The notes below the pieces were generated by a model. The model was not told the DNA's origin. It made no database searches and was given only the letters and a program-made list of their open reading frames with translations. Position numbers and translations under genes: made by a program. Of a stretch of DNA of 64,000 nucleotides, positions 29,818 to 38,578 are shown one piece after another. The stretch spans positions 90,518 through 154,517 of the forward strand of contig CAJFRT010000001.1 in assembly GCA_904419525.1 (NCBI GenBank), read 5' to 3'. The stretch comes from Candidatus Gallimonas merdae (GTDB lineage: Bacteria > Bacillota > Clostridia > Christensenellales > Borkfalkiaceae). Numbering within the stretch: the stretch's first letter is position 1; each line of letters starts with the position of its first letter.

Positions 29818-30346
29818 ATGAAACTTATATTGCGATTCTTGAAACCACACTGGAAGCTGTGTCTTGTAACGGTTCTCCTGCTCATCGTGGACGTTGTGGG
29901 TGCGCTCATAATTCCCACCCTTGCTTCGGAAATGATGAAACAGGGCGGCGCAGGCGTGGATTTTCAGGCGCTTCTGACCACCGCGATCGCCATGGCGGTT
30001 GCAGCGGTCATTTCCGGCGCAGGCGGCAGATTTCGTCCGCGCTCTCCCCGATCAGCTCAACTCCTTCGTGGCGCAGGGCGGCACCAACTTTTCAGGCGGA
30101 CAAAAACAGCGTCTTTCGATCGCGCGCGCTCTTGTCAAAAAACCGGAACTGTATATCTTTGACGACAGCTTTTCGGCACTCGACTTCAAGACGGACGCCG
30201 CGCTCCGCAAAGCGCTTGTCGCCAAGACACGCGATGCCGCCGTCATGATCATCGCCCAGCGCGTCAGCACGATCCTCCATGCGGAACAGATCATCGTACT
30301 GCACGAGGGCGAGCCCGTAGGCATCGGCATGCCGGAACCGTCGTGA
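29818..30346 (+). pseudogene. ABC multidrug exporter remnant: N-terminal TM part joined out of frame to C-terminal NBD part
   Basis: MKLILRFLKPHWKLCLVTVLLLIVDVVGALIIPTLASEMM... then in another frame AQAADFVRALPDQLNSFVAQGGTNFSGGQKQRLSIARALVKKPELYIFDDSFSALD; TMD2-6 and Walker A absent. Confidence 0.85.
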
Positions 30347-30897
30347 CGCCCGTCTTGCGGGTCATAAGCGTTCTTGGAAACGGCGGAGCGATCTTTATCG
30401 CCGCCGCGGTCGTCTTTCTTCTGTTCAGAAAGACAAGAACGACAGGCATTTCCGCCCTGATCGCACTGCTCATCGGCGCTCTCGTCACCAATCTGCTGTT
30501 AAAGAACGTCATCGCGCGCGAACGCCCCTTTGTCGATGAGAATTCCGTCTATTTTACCTATTGGCTGAATACGGGCAGCATGGCAGCAAGCGGATATTCC
30601 TTCCCTTCCGGCCACACCACGGCGGCAATGGCATTTGCAACAGCGCTGTTCTTGCACGGAAACAAAAAAATATCCTGGCTGGCCTTTCTGATCCCGCTTT
30701 TAATGGGATTTTCAAGAATTTATTTCAGCGTGCATTTCTGTACAGACGTCCTGGCAGGCATGGCTGCGGGGCTTGTTGCCGGCATTCTTGCCTGGACAGT
30801 CGTTCTTCTGCTTCGGAAAAACAGATATTTTGTAAAATTCGAGCAGGCGCAGGGAATTGTCGGATATATCCGTTCCAAGCGCGGAAAAGACCAATAA
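30343..30897 (+). CDS. PAP2-family phosphatase, apparently 5'-truncated (GTG start)
   Basis: NVIARERPF, SGYSFPSGHTTAAMAFA, GFSRIYFSVHFCTDVLAG. Confidence 0.8.
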   Translation: MTPVLRVISVLGNGGAIFIAAAVVFLLFRKTRTTGISALIALLIGALVTNLLLKNVIARERPFVDENSVYFTYWLNTGSMAASGYSFPSGHTTAAMAFATALFLHGNKKISWLAFLIPLLMGFSRIYFSVHFCTDVLAGMAAGLVAGILAWTVVLLLRKNRYFVKFEQAQGIVGYIRSKRGKDQ

Positions 30898-31059
30898 CAG
30901 CGTGCAATGCCCGCGGCGAATCCGCTGTCGTACAATCAATATTTCGTTTGTTGCAATTTTCCTGTTCCGTCTCGTGCAAACCCCGGTGAAAGAGTTGTCC
31001 TCTCCCATGAAAAGGCGTAAAATATGAGAACAGGCACGCCTGACAACGGGAGAACGAGC

Positions 31060-31479
31060 ATGTGGATCGCAGCGGCAATTTTATCAGCGATATTTGCGGG
31101 GATTACGGCAATCCTCTCCAAATGCGGCATCAGAAACACCAATTCCGACGTTGCGACTGCCGTACGCACCTCTGTCGTGCTCGTCCTTGCCTGGCTGATC
31201 GTCTTCTGCCGGAAAGAGCAGAAATTCGTACGGGAAATCCCGAAAAAGGAACTCGGCTTTCTGATCCTCTCCGGAATCGCGACGGGAGCCTCATGGCTGT
31301 GTTACTATTATGCGATTCAGCAGGGACAAGTCAGCGTTGTCGTGCCGATCGACAGACTGAGCATTCTGATCACCGTGTTGTTTTCCGTCTTCGTTCTGAA
31401 AGAAAAGCTGTCCGCGAAATCATGGGTCGGGCTGAGTCTTCTGACGGCCGGAACTGTCTGCATGGCCGTTTTCACCTGA
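31060..31479 (+). CDS. EamA-family single-repeat transporter
   Basis: MWIAAAILSAIFAGITAILSKCGI...VVPIDRLSILITVLFSVFVLKEKLSAKSWVGLSLLTAGT. Confidence 0.8.
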   Translation: MWIAAAILSAIFAGITAILSKCGIRNTNSDVATAVRTSVVLVLAWLIVFCRKEQKFVREIPKKELGFLILSGIATGASWLCYYYAIQQGQVSVVVPIDRLSILITVLFSVFVLKEKLSAKSWVGLSLLTAGTVCMAVFT

Positions 31480-31490
31480 CCGATTCTGTA

Positions 31491-31527
31491 AAAACAGAGG
31501 CCGCAATGTCTGCGGCCTCTGTTTTTA
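31491..31527. terminator. bidirectional terminator overlapping the metH stop codon
   Basis: aaaacagaggccgcaatgtctgcggcctctgttttta. Confidence 0.8.
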
Positions 31528-33885
31528 TCCTTTCCGCAACCGACACAACCGGTCGAGCTCTGCGACAAACGACGGTGCGTCAGGCGTGTAGCCGTCGGCG
31601 CCGATCTTTTCGGCGATTTCAGCCGAGAGGACAGCCCCGCCGACATAGATCTTTGCTTCTGTCTTTGCCGCACGAAGCGCCGCAATCGTCTCTTCCATGC
31701 TTTTCACGGTCGTCGTCATCAGGGCGGACAGGCCTACGACAAAGGGCTTTTCCCGCAATGTGACTTCGACAATGCGTTCGGGCGGGACGTCTTTTCCGAG
31801 GTCGATCACCTCATATCCATGCGACTGCGCCACGACCTTGACGATATTTTTGCCGATATCGTGAACATCACCTTTTACGGTCGCAAGAACAATTTTTTCG
31901 CGGACGTTTGCGTCTTTTCCGAACTTTTCCCCAATAACGGCAAATGCCGCTTTCGCAGCTTCCGCACAGGAAATCAGCTGCGGCAGGAAAAGTTTTCCGG
32001 CCGCGTACTGTTCCCCCACCTGCGTCAGAGCAGGAACGAGCGTCTTTTCAACGATCTCGAGCGGAGGCCGGGCGGAGAGCTCCTGCCGGGCAAACGAAGG
32101 CGCATCTTTGGCCAGGCCGCGCAGGACACAGTCAAACAGATCTTTTGCAGGTGATGCCTGTCCGGTCGTCGTTCCCCGCGCCACGGGCGCGGAAGCGTCG
32201 ACCGCCGCATCGCGATACATGGAAATATATCTTTCCGCCCCCTTATCGGTGCAGGAAAGCACGTCGAACGCATGGACGGCGCTCATCATGTCGCCGTCCA
32301 AAGGGTTCATGATGGGCATCGACAACCCGTGCGCAAGCGCCATCACAAGAAACGTCTTATTAAGAAGCGGCCTTGCGGGAAGCCCGAAAGAGACGTTGGA
32401 GACCCCCAGCGCCGTACAGACGTTCATTTCCCGCACCAGGGACAGCGCTTTCAACGTCTCGGTTACAAGCGTTTGTTCTGCCGAGGCCGTCAGGACAAGC
32501 GTATCGATCATGACACGGCTGCGGGGGATCCCGAATTCTTCCGCAGTCAGAAGAATACGTTCTGCGATCTCGGCGCGCTCCAGCGCCGTTCGGGGAACGC
32601 CTTTTTGATCCATGGTAAGTCCCAGAACGACCGCGCCGTACTTTTTGGCGATCGGGAACACGCGCTCCATGACCGCGCGATCGCCGTTCACGCTGTTGAG
32701 AAGCGGTATCCCGTTATAACAGCGCGCCCCCGCTTCCAGCGCGGCCGGATCCGAGGAATCGAGCTGCAGAGGGAGCATACAGCTCTCCTGCACCGCAAGT
32801 ACGGCGCGGCGCATGACGGAAGGTTCGTCGATGTCGGGAATCCCCACATTCAGATCGAGAAGATCGGCGCCCGCTTCCTCCTGCCGGAGCGCTTCCGCTG
32901 CGAGATAGTCATACTGCTCCGAACGGAGCGCTTCCCGAAGTTTCGGCTTTCCCGTCGGGTTCATGCGTTCCCCGCAGACGCGGACATTCTCAAAACGCAC
33001 GAGCCGGGTCGCGGAACAGACCGCCGTCACGGGACAGGTGTGCCGCACGGGGACTTTCTTCCCGCCAAGCGAGGCGATGCGGCGGATCGTTTCAGGCGTC
33101 GTCCCACAGCAGCCGCCAAGCACCGCGACCCCCGCCCCGGCATACTTTTCCGCCCATTCCGCAAACGTTCCGTCGGACAATTCATAGACGGTTTTCCCCT
33201 CCCGCCAGACTGGGAGCCCCCGGTTGGGCTGTACAATGACGGGAAGATCAGTCGCGGACAGAAAGCGCTGCACGATCGGAAACAACTCCTCAGGTCCGAG
33301 CGAACAGTTGACGCCGAGCGCATCGACCCCGAGCCCCTCCAGAAGCAGCGCGACGATCTCCGGCGATGAACCCGTGAGCGTACGGCCCGTCCCGTCAAAT
33401 GTCGCGGTGGCAAACACGGGCTTGTCCGAATGTTCTTTCAGGGCGAGAACGCACGCCTTGAGTTCATACAAATCGGAAAAGGTTTCCGCGATGTAACCGT
33501 CCACCAGACCGGAAGTAAGACGTGCGATCTCGGCATATGCTTCATAGGCCTCGTCAAATGTGAGCGTTCCGACGGGAGCCAGCAATGCACCCGTCGGGCC
33601 GACGTCAAAAAATACCGGCTTCCCCGCCCGACGCGCATTTTCGACCGCTGCGCGGACAAGCTCTTCAAGCGGATATTCCCCGCGGTACTTGATGCGGTTG
33701 AGTCCGAATGAATTTGCCGTGATGACATCGGCTCCGGCCTCAGCATAGGCACAGTGAATGCGGCGCACCGCCTCTGCGTGCGTAAGATTGAGCTCCATGG
33801 GGTCGTTTCCGCCGAGCCCGATGCGCTCCAGCTCGCTCCCCATGCCGCCGTCGAAGATCAACAGTTCTTTTCCGAGCCGTAACAT
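31525..33885 (-). CDS. metH: cobalamin-dependent methionine synthase lacking the reactivation domain
   Basis: LLIFDGGMGSELERIGL, VLGGCCGTTPETIR, B12-binding VKGDVHDIGKNIVKVVAQSHGYEVIDLG, VGLSALMTTTV. Confidence 0.92.
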   Translation of the reverse strand: MLRLGKELLIFDGGMGSELERIGLGGNDPMELNLTHAEAVRRIHCAYAEAGADVITANSFGLNRIKYRGEYPLEELVRAAVENARRAGKPVFFDVGPTGALLAPVGTLTFDEAYEAYAEIARLTSGLVDGYIAETFSDLYELKACVLALKEHSDKPVFATATFDGTGRTLTGSSPEIVALLLEGLGVDALGVNCSLGPEELFPIVQRFLSATDLPVIVQPNRGLPVWREGKTVYELSDGTFAEWAEKYAGAGVAVLGGCCGTTPETIRRIASLGGKKVPVRHTCPVTAVCSATRLVRFENVRVCGERMNPTGKPKLREALRSEQYDYLAAEALRQEEAGADLLDLNVGIPDIDEPSVMRRAVLAVQESCMLPLQLDSSDPAALEAGARCYNGIPLLNSVNGDRAVMERVFPIAKKYGAVVLGLTMDQKGVPRTALERAEIAERILLTAEEFGIPRSRVMIDTLVLTASAEQTLVTETLKALSLVREMNVCTALGVSNVSFGLPARPLLNKTFLVMALAHGLSMPIMNPLDGDMMSAVHAFDVLSCTDKGAERYISMYRDAAVDASAPVARGTTTGQASPAKDLFDCVLRGLAKDAPSFARQELSARPPLEIVEKTLVPALTQVGEQYAAGKLFLPQLISCAEAAKAAFAVIGEKFGKDANVREKIVLATVKGDVHDIGKNIVKVVAQSHGYEVIDLGKDVPPERIVEVTLREKPFVVGLSALMTTTVKSMEETIAALRAAKTEAKIYVGGAVLSAEIAEKIGADGYTPDAPSFVAELDRLCRLRKG

Positions 33886-34475
33886 GTGCGTCCCTCCTTG
33901 CGATACTGACAGTTCCCGGCAATCATACATCCCGTACATGACTTGTGTGCGCTCTTTCCCAATCCGATGATCCCGGCCATCGACTTCTGCGGTGCGATCA
34001 TTCCGGACGGAAGAAGCTGCATACCGATGCGCGAAGGATCGAGTTCCCGGAAGATCTCCGCATTGTCCCCGATCCCGCTCCCGCCATAGCCCGGACAGAA
34101 CCGATAGGTGCGATCCGCGCCGAATCGTTCCTCCCACGCGTCTCCTTCGCACTCTACCAGAGCGCTTGCACAGGCGTCGAGCACGACGGCGCGCGCCGGA
34201 TCCAGCGTCATAAGCGCCCGGATCCGCCGCTCGATCTCCGCCCCAAGCGTCATCGCCGCAAGCACATATCCGGAACAGCCCGCAAGAAACGTGCGGTACG
34301 GTTCTTTTTCCAAAAATGGAAGCAGGCTGCGGTACTCCCTTGCCACTGCCCGGAAGCGCAATAGCGAACGCGCCTCCCCCAGGCAGTCTTCCACGAGAGA
34401 ATGCATTTCCCCCGGCACTTCCCCATGGCAGCCGAGATAATTGCATGCCCGCCGCACGAGTTCAGAAGAGTTCAC
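33858..34475 (-). CDS. vitamin B12-dependent methionine synthase activation-domain protein
   Basis: YRFCPGYGGSGIGDNAEIFRELDPSRIGMQLLPSGMIAPQKSMAGIIGLG; C-terminal Cys cluster SCTGCMIAGNC. Confidence 0.85.
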   Translation of the reverse strand: MNSSELVRRACNYLGCHGEVPGEMHSLVEDCLGEARSLLRFRAVAREYRSLLPFLEKEPYRTFLAGCSGYVLAAMTLGAEIERRIRALMTLDPARAVVLDACASALVECEGDAWEERFGADRTYRFCPGYGGSGIGDNAEIFRELDPSRIGMQLLPSGMIAPQKSMAGIIGLGKSAHKSCTGCMIAGNCQYRKEGRTCYGSEKNC

Positions 34476-35334
34476 GGAGCACCCTCTCGAGCCTTGCGCA
34501 GATCGCCTTTGCCGTCCGCGCGTTGTTCATGACGTAGAGATGGATCCCGGGCGCCCCCTTGGCGATCAGGTCCATGATCTGATAGACGGCGTAATTGTAA
34601 CCGATCTCCTCCATGACGGCGGGTCGGGAGGCATAGATCTCGATCATGTTGCGGAATTCCAGCGGGATCGCACTGCCGCACATCTCCTTGATCCGGCGGA
34701 TATTCTTCGGATTGACGAGCGGCATGATCCCCGGGATAATGGGCGCAGTCACGCCGATCCTGCGCGCCTCGTTGACAAGGCGGTAATAATAGGAGTTGTC
34801 ATAAAAGAGCTGAGTGATGAAAAATTTTGCACCCGCATCCTCTTTTTTCTTCATGTTGACGAGATCCGCATACAGCGATTCGCATTCCATATGTCCTTCG
34901 GGATAGCAGGCCGCTCCCAGCGTAAAACGATAGGGAGCAAGATATGCGGCAAGATCGGTCGCATGCGGAAAGTAGCGGCAGTATTCCGCTTCATAGTTGG
35001 CCGGTCGGTCACCGCGCAGGCAGAGAACGTTTTCAACGCCTTTGTCTCTGAGTGCGGACGCAACGGCGTCCACATCCTCCGGAGAGGACGGTCCGCCCGT
35101 GATATGCGCAAGCGCAGTCAGCCCGGCACGGTTCTGAATATAGTCGGCGATCCCGACCGAATTTTTGGAATCCGAACCGCCCGCGCCGTATGTGACGCTG
35201 ATAAAATCGGGGGAAAGCTCTTTGAGCTCATCGATCGCGGCAAACAGCTTGTCCCGTTCCTCCGCCCCTTTTTTGGGCGGAAATACTTCAAAAGAGAGCG
35301 TACGTTTGCGTGCAAGAATTTCATCGATCCGCAT
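34462..35334 (-). CDS. metF: methylenetetrahydrofolate reductase
   Basis: RTLSFEVFPPKKGAEER, SVTYGAGGS, FFITQLFYDN. Confidence 0.93.
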   Translation of the reverse strand: MRIDEILARKRTLSFEVFPPKKGAEERDKLFAAIDELKELSPDFISVTYGAGGSDSKNSVGIADYIQNRAGLTALAHITGGPSSPEDVDAVASALRDKGVENVLCLRGDRPANYEAEYCRYFPHATDLAAYLAPYRFTLGAACYPEGHMECESLYADLVNMKKKEDAGAKFFITQLFYDNSYYYRLVNEARRIGVTAPIIPGIMPLVNPKNIRRIKEMCGSAIPLEFRNMIEIYASRPAVMEEIGYNYAVYQIMDLIAKGAPGIHLYVMNNARTAKAICARLERVLRELF

Positions 35335-35360
35335 GTGTGAACCTCGCATTCATTTGGAAT

Positions 35361-35389
35361 ATTATAAAAGAAAACAAAAAAAATGTCAA
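35361..35389 (-). promoter_or_regulatory. metF operon promoter TTGACA-17-TATAAT
   Basis: Minus strand TTGACA TTTTTTTTGTTTTCTTT TATAAT. Confidence 0.75.
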
Positions 35390-35463
35390 ACAGGCTGCAT
35401 GTCCAAAAAAATACGGAGACGGCATGGACTTCCGATCGCCCTGCCCTCTCCGTTTCACTCCGA

Positions 35464-36174
35464 TCAATCTGCCAGAAAATCCTCCCGGTTGAGTCCGTCG
35501 CGCAGTTTTTCCAACGCTCGTTTTTCAATGCGCGAGACATACGAACGAGAGATCTTCAGCCGCCGTGCAACCTCTCTTTGCGGGAGCGGAACGCCGCCTG
35601 CCAAAGCGTATCTCAGGCATATGACCGTCGTCTCGCGCTCGCTCAGAAGTTTTTTGACCGCTGCAAGAAATTTTTCCTGCATGAGAGACTGTTCGACGCT
35701 GCCGAAAACTTTGTCCTCTTTTTCAAACAGAAGATCCATGAGCGTGAGTTCATTGCCGTCCTTGTCGGTACCCACGGGATCGGAGAGCGAAAGCGTGGAC
35801 TTGTGTTTTTTGCCCGCACGGATAAACATGAGGATCTCATTTTCAATACACCGCGCCGTATAGGTGGCGAGGCGGGTCCCGCGCGAAGGCTCATATGTGT
35901 TGATCGCCTTGATGAGCCCGATGCTTCCCACGGAGATCATGTCGTCCGTTTCGGCCGCTCCCGTATATTTTTTTACGACGTGCGCGACGAGCCGCATATT
36001 GTGCCGGACAAGTTTATCCCGCGCATTTTTATCCCCTGCACGTGCAAGCGACAGGCACCGCTGCTCCTCCTCTTTTGAAAGCGGTTTCGGATAAGACCCC
36101 TCGTCCCGCACCGCCCCCGTAAAAAAGAACAGACGACACAGCAGAGAACAAAGCATTTCCAGCATTCTTTTCAC
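35464..36174 (-). CDS. sigK: sporulation sigma factor SigK (uninterrupted)
   Basis: LVRHNMRLVAHVVKKYTGAAETDDMISVGSIGLIKAINTYEPSRGTRLATYTARCIENEILM; region 4 helix-turn-helix present. Confidence 0.85.
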   Translation of the reverse strand: MKRMLEMLCSLLCRLFFFTGAVRDEGSYPKPLSKEEEQRCLSLARAGDKNARDKLVRHNMRLVAHVVKKYTGAAETDDMISVGSIGLIKAINTYEPSRGTRLATYTARCIENEILMFIRAGKKHKSTLSLSDPVGTDKDGNELTLMDLLFEKEDKVFGSVEQSLMQEKFLAAVKKLLSERETTVICLRYALAGGVPLPQREVARRLKISRSYVSRIEKRALEKLRDGLNREDFLAD

Positions 36175-36413
36175 CTCGTACGTCTACCTTATGCGCGAAA
36201 GTCCTTGTCCCATGCGAAATATACAAAATTTTGGCAGATAAATGCGAATTCTACTGTGAGTAGAGTCCTTTCGGGCGCCGTGGAGTTAAGAAATATGGCA
36301 ATAGACACAAAGTGAACAAATAGAGAGCAAGGAAGGGCTGAAATAGGGTGTAATTTTCCGGCATGCGTGATATGCTGATAAAAAACGGAGATTTCCGTTC
36401 ATGAGGTTCAGCC

Positions 36414-37355
36414 ATGAAGAAATTTGCCATTTACGTCGATTCAGGAGCCAATATCCCCAACGATATCCGCATCGCGCGCGATATCCGGGTGATCCCCTTT
36501 CATTACATGATCGACGGGGAAGAACACCCCTGCTTTACCGAGGATATGCCCTTTGAAGAGACGGCTAAAAAATTTTATGACGCCATGCGTGCAGGCGCGG
36601 AGGCAAAGACCTCCCTTCTGAGCGCGGACGTCTTTGAAGAGGCACTCACCCCCGCCCTCGAGGAAGGACGCGACGTGCTGCTTTTTACCATTTCGTCGGG
36701 CATCAGCGGAACGTTTGCGCAGGCACAGGAAGCAGCGAAGCGGCTGACAGAGCGTTATCCCGGCCGCAAAGTATTTGCATTGGACAGTGCAAACGCCTCC
36801 TTGGGTGAAGGTCTTATCGCCATCAAAGTGGCCGACCTGAGAGATCTGGGCGAAAGCGCAGAAGCCTGTGCGGAATGGGTCAGAGAAAATACCTATAAAA
36901 TGAACAGCTATTTCACTGTGGACGACCTGAAATATCTTCGCAGAAGCGGCCGCATTTCCCGTACGGTCGCCATTGCAGGGACGCTTCTGAACATTAAACC
37001 CCTTCTCCGGGCAGACGAAAGCACCAACGCAAAAATCGTGGCATGCGGAAAGGCCCGCGGCAGAAAAAAGGCTTTGGAAGAAATTGCCGATATCTTTTTC
37101 AAACGGGCTGTCCGTCCCGACAGCAATACTGTTGCGATCACGCACGGGGACTGCCCCGAAGATGCAGAGTTTCTTGCAAATCTTCTGCGGGCAAAAGGTG
37201 TGAGCGATATCATTGTGGAGATCCACGACATCTGTACGGGTGCGCATGTCGGCCCCGGAATGGTCGGACTCTTCTTCTGGGGAAAAGACCGCCGCATCGC
37301 GTTCCCCATCGGTGATTCGCAGCCTTCCGCATCTCCCGTTGCCCACAAGGTATAA
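36414..37355 (+). CDS. DegV family fatty-acid-binding-like protein
   Basis: FAIYVDSGANIPND, FTISSGISGTFAQAQ, GAHVGPGMVGLFFWG. Confidence 0.9.
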   Translation: MKKFAIYVDSGANIPNDIRIARDIRVIPFHYMIDGEEHPCFTEDMPFEETAKKFYDAMRAGAEAKTSLLSADVFEEALTPALEEGRDVLLFTISSGISGTFAQAQEAAKRLTERYPGRKVFALDSANASLGEGLIAIKVADLRDLGESAEACAEWVRENTYKMNSYFTVDDLKYLRRSGRISRTVAIAGTLLNIKPLLRADESTNAKIVACGKARGRKKALEEIADIFFKRAVRPDSNTVAITHGDCPEDAEFLANLLRAKGVSDIIVEIHDICTGAHVGPGMVGLFFWGKDRRIAFPIGDSQPSASPVAHKV

Positions 37356-37359
37356 CCGC

Positions 37360-37388
37360 TTGCCTTTTCTTCACGGCTGTGCTATACT
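37360..37388 (+). promoter_or_regulatory. tRNA-Leu promoter TTGCCT-17-TATACT
   Basis: ttgcct tttcttcacggctgtgc tatact. Confidence 0.55.
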
Positions 37389-37396
37389 GGCACCAT

Positions 37397-37483
37397 GCCG
37401 CCGTGGTGAAACTGGCAGACACGCGGGACTTAGAATCCCGTGGCAGAAATGCCGTAGCGGTTCAAATCCGCTCGGCGGCACCA
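37397..37483 (+). tRNA. tRNA-Leu(TAG)
   Basis: GCCGCCGTGGTGAAACTGGCAGACACGCGGGACTTAGAATCCCG...GGTTCAAATCCGCTCGGCGGCA-CCA. Confidence 0.95.
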
Positions 37484-37490
37484 TACATTG

Positions 37491-37522
37491 CAAAAAAGAT
37501 CGGTTAAGTCCGATCTTTTTTC
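37491..37522 (+). terminator. terminator after tRNA-Leu
   Basis: aaaaaagatcggttaagtccgatcttttttc. Confidence 0.75.
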
Positions 37523-37566
37523 ATAAAAAATCTTTGTGCAAATGATTTATATTTTTGAAATCATAG

Positions 37567-37595
37567 TTGACGAGCATGATAACAATGCATATAAT
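37567..37595 (+). promoter_or_regulatory. LysR gene promoter TTGACG-17-TATAAT
   Basis: ttgacg agcatgataacaatgca tataat. Confidence 0.6.
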
Positions 37596-37635
37596 CATTA
37601 TGACATCATCGTCCGGTCAGGGAGGGAACGCAGCG

Positions 37636-38529
37636 ATGGAACTGCGCGTTTTGCGATACTTTATCGAAGTGGCAAGGACACAAAATATTACGGCTGCCGC
37701 CGAACATCTGCATATCACGCAGCCAACGCTTTCCAAACAGCTTATGGAACTTGAGGAAGAACTCGGGAAACAGCTTTTTGTCCGCGGGAAGCGGAATACC
37801 ACGCTGACTGAGGACGGTATATTCCTGTACCGTCGGGCACAGGAGATCGTCGAACTTGCAGATAAGACGCGCACTGCTCTTCTTTCCACCGAAGAAACGA
37901 TCTCAGGAGATATTGCCTTTGGCTGCGGTGAAACGCCCGGCATGCGGCTTATCATTGACGTCATGAAGCAATTTAACGACCGCTACCCCGACGTCCGCTT
38001 TCATCTGTACAGCGGAAACGACGAGGATGTATCGCAAAAACTGGAATGCGGACTTGTCGATTTCGGGCTGTTCGTGGGCCGCACCGATTTGAAGCCTTTC
38101 GATTACATCAAACTTCCGGAAAGCGACGTATGGGGCCTGCTGATGCGGAAAGACGATCCGCTTGCAGCGCATAACGTCATTTCGCCGGCGGATCTGGAGC
38201 GCATTCCCCTTTCCTGTTCAAGGCAGGCTCTGCATTCCAACGAGCTGTCCGGTTGGCTCGGCCATGATTTTTCCCGTCTGGAGATCATTTCCACGCATAA
38301 CCTCGTCCACAATGCAGTCATTATGGTTGAAGCAGGCATGGGCAGCGCGCTGACAATCGCGGGACTGATCAATACGGAAGGAACTGAGCTCGTATTCCGT
38401 CCGCTGAACCCGCCGATGACGGCGGAGCTTCACTTCGCCTGGAAAAAACACCGCGCATTCTCCGGGGCGGGAAGAAAATTTCTGGAATTCATGCAAACAC
38501 AGTTCAGACAAAAAATATCCGCGCAATAA
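37636..38529 (+). CDS. LysR family transcriptional regulator
   Basis: MELRVLRYFIEVARTQNITAAAEHLHITQPTLSKQLMELEEELGKQLFVRGKR. Confidence 0.93.
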   Translation: MELRVLRYFIEVARTQNITAAAEHLHITQPTLSKQLMELEEELGKQLFVRGKRNTTLTEDGIFLYRRAQEIVELADKTRTALLSTEETISGDIAFGCGETPGMRLIIDVMKQFNDRYPDVRFHLYSGNDEDVSQKLECGLVDFGLFVGRTDLKPFDYIKLPESDVWGLLMRKDDPLAAHNVISPADLERIPLSCSRQALHSNELSGWLGHDFSRLEIISTHNLVHNAVIMVEAGMGSALTIAGLINTEGTELVFRPLNPPMTAELHFAWKKHRAFSGAGRKFLEFMQTQFRQKISAQ

Positions 38530-38544
38530 TGCGCGGATATTTTT
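38511..38544. terminator. terminator overlapping the lysR stop codon
   Basis: aaaaatatccgcgcaataatgcgcggatattttt. Confidence 0.8.
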
Positions 38545-38578
38545 TGGGGGAAGAAGGCAGAAAAATTCTGCCGTGCGA

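Noticed and set aside
35335-35463. SAM or cobalamin riboswitch upstream of metF-metH
   Set aside because: The predicted promoter leaves only about a 20-nt leader before the metF start; no room for an aptamer
35464-36174. skin-like element interrupting sigK
   Set aside because: The sigK ORF is continuous with regions 2 to 4 intact; no recombinase nearby
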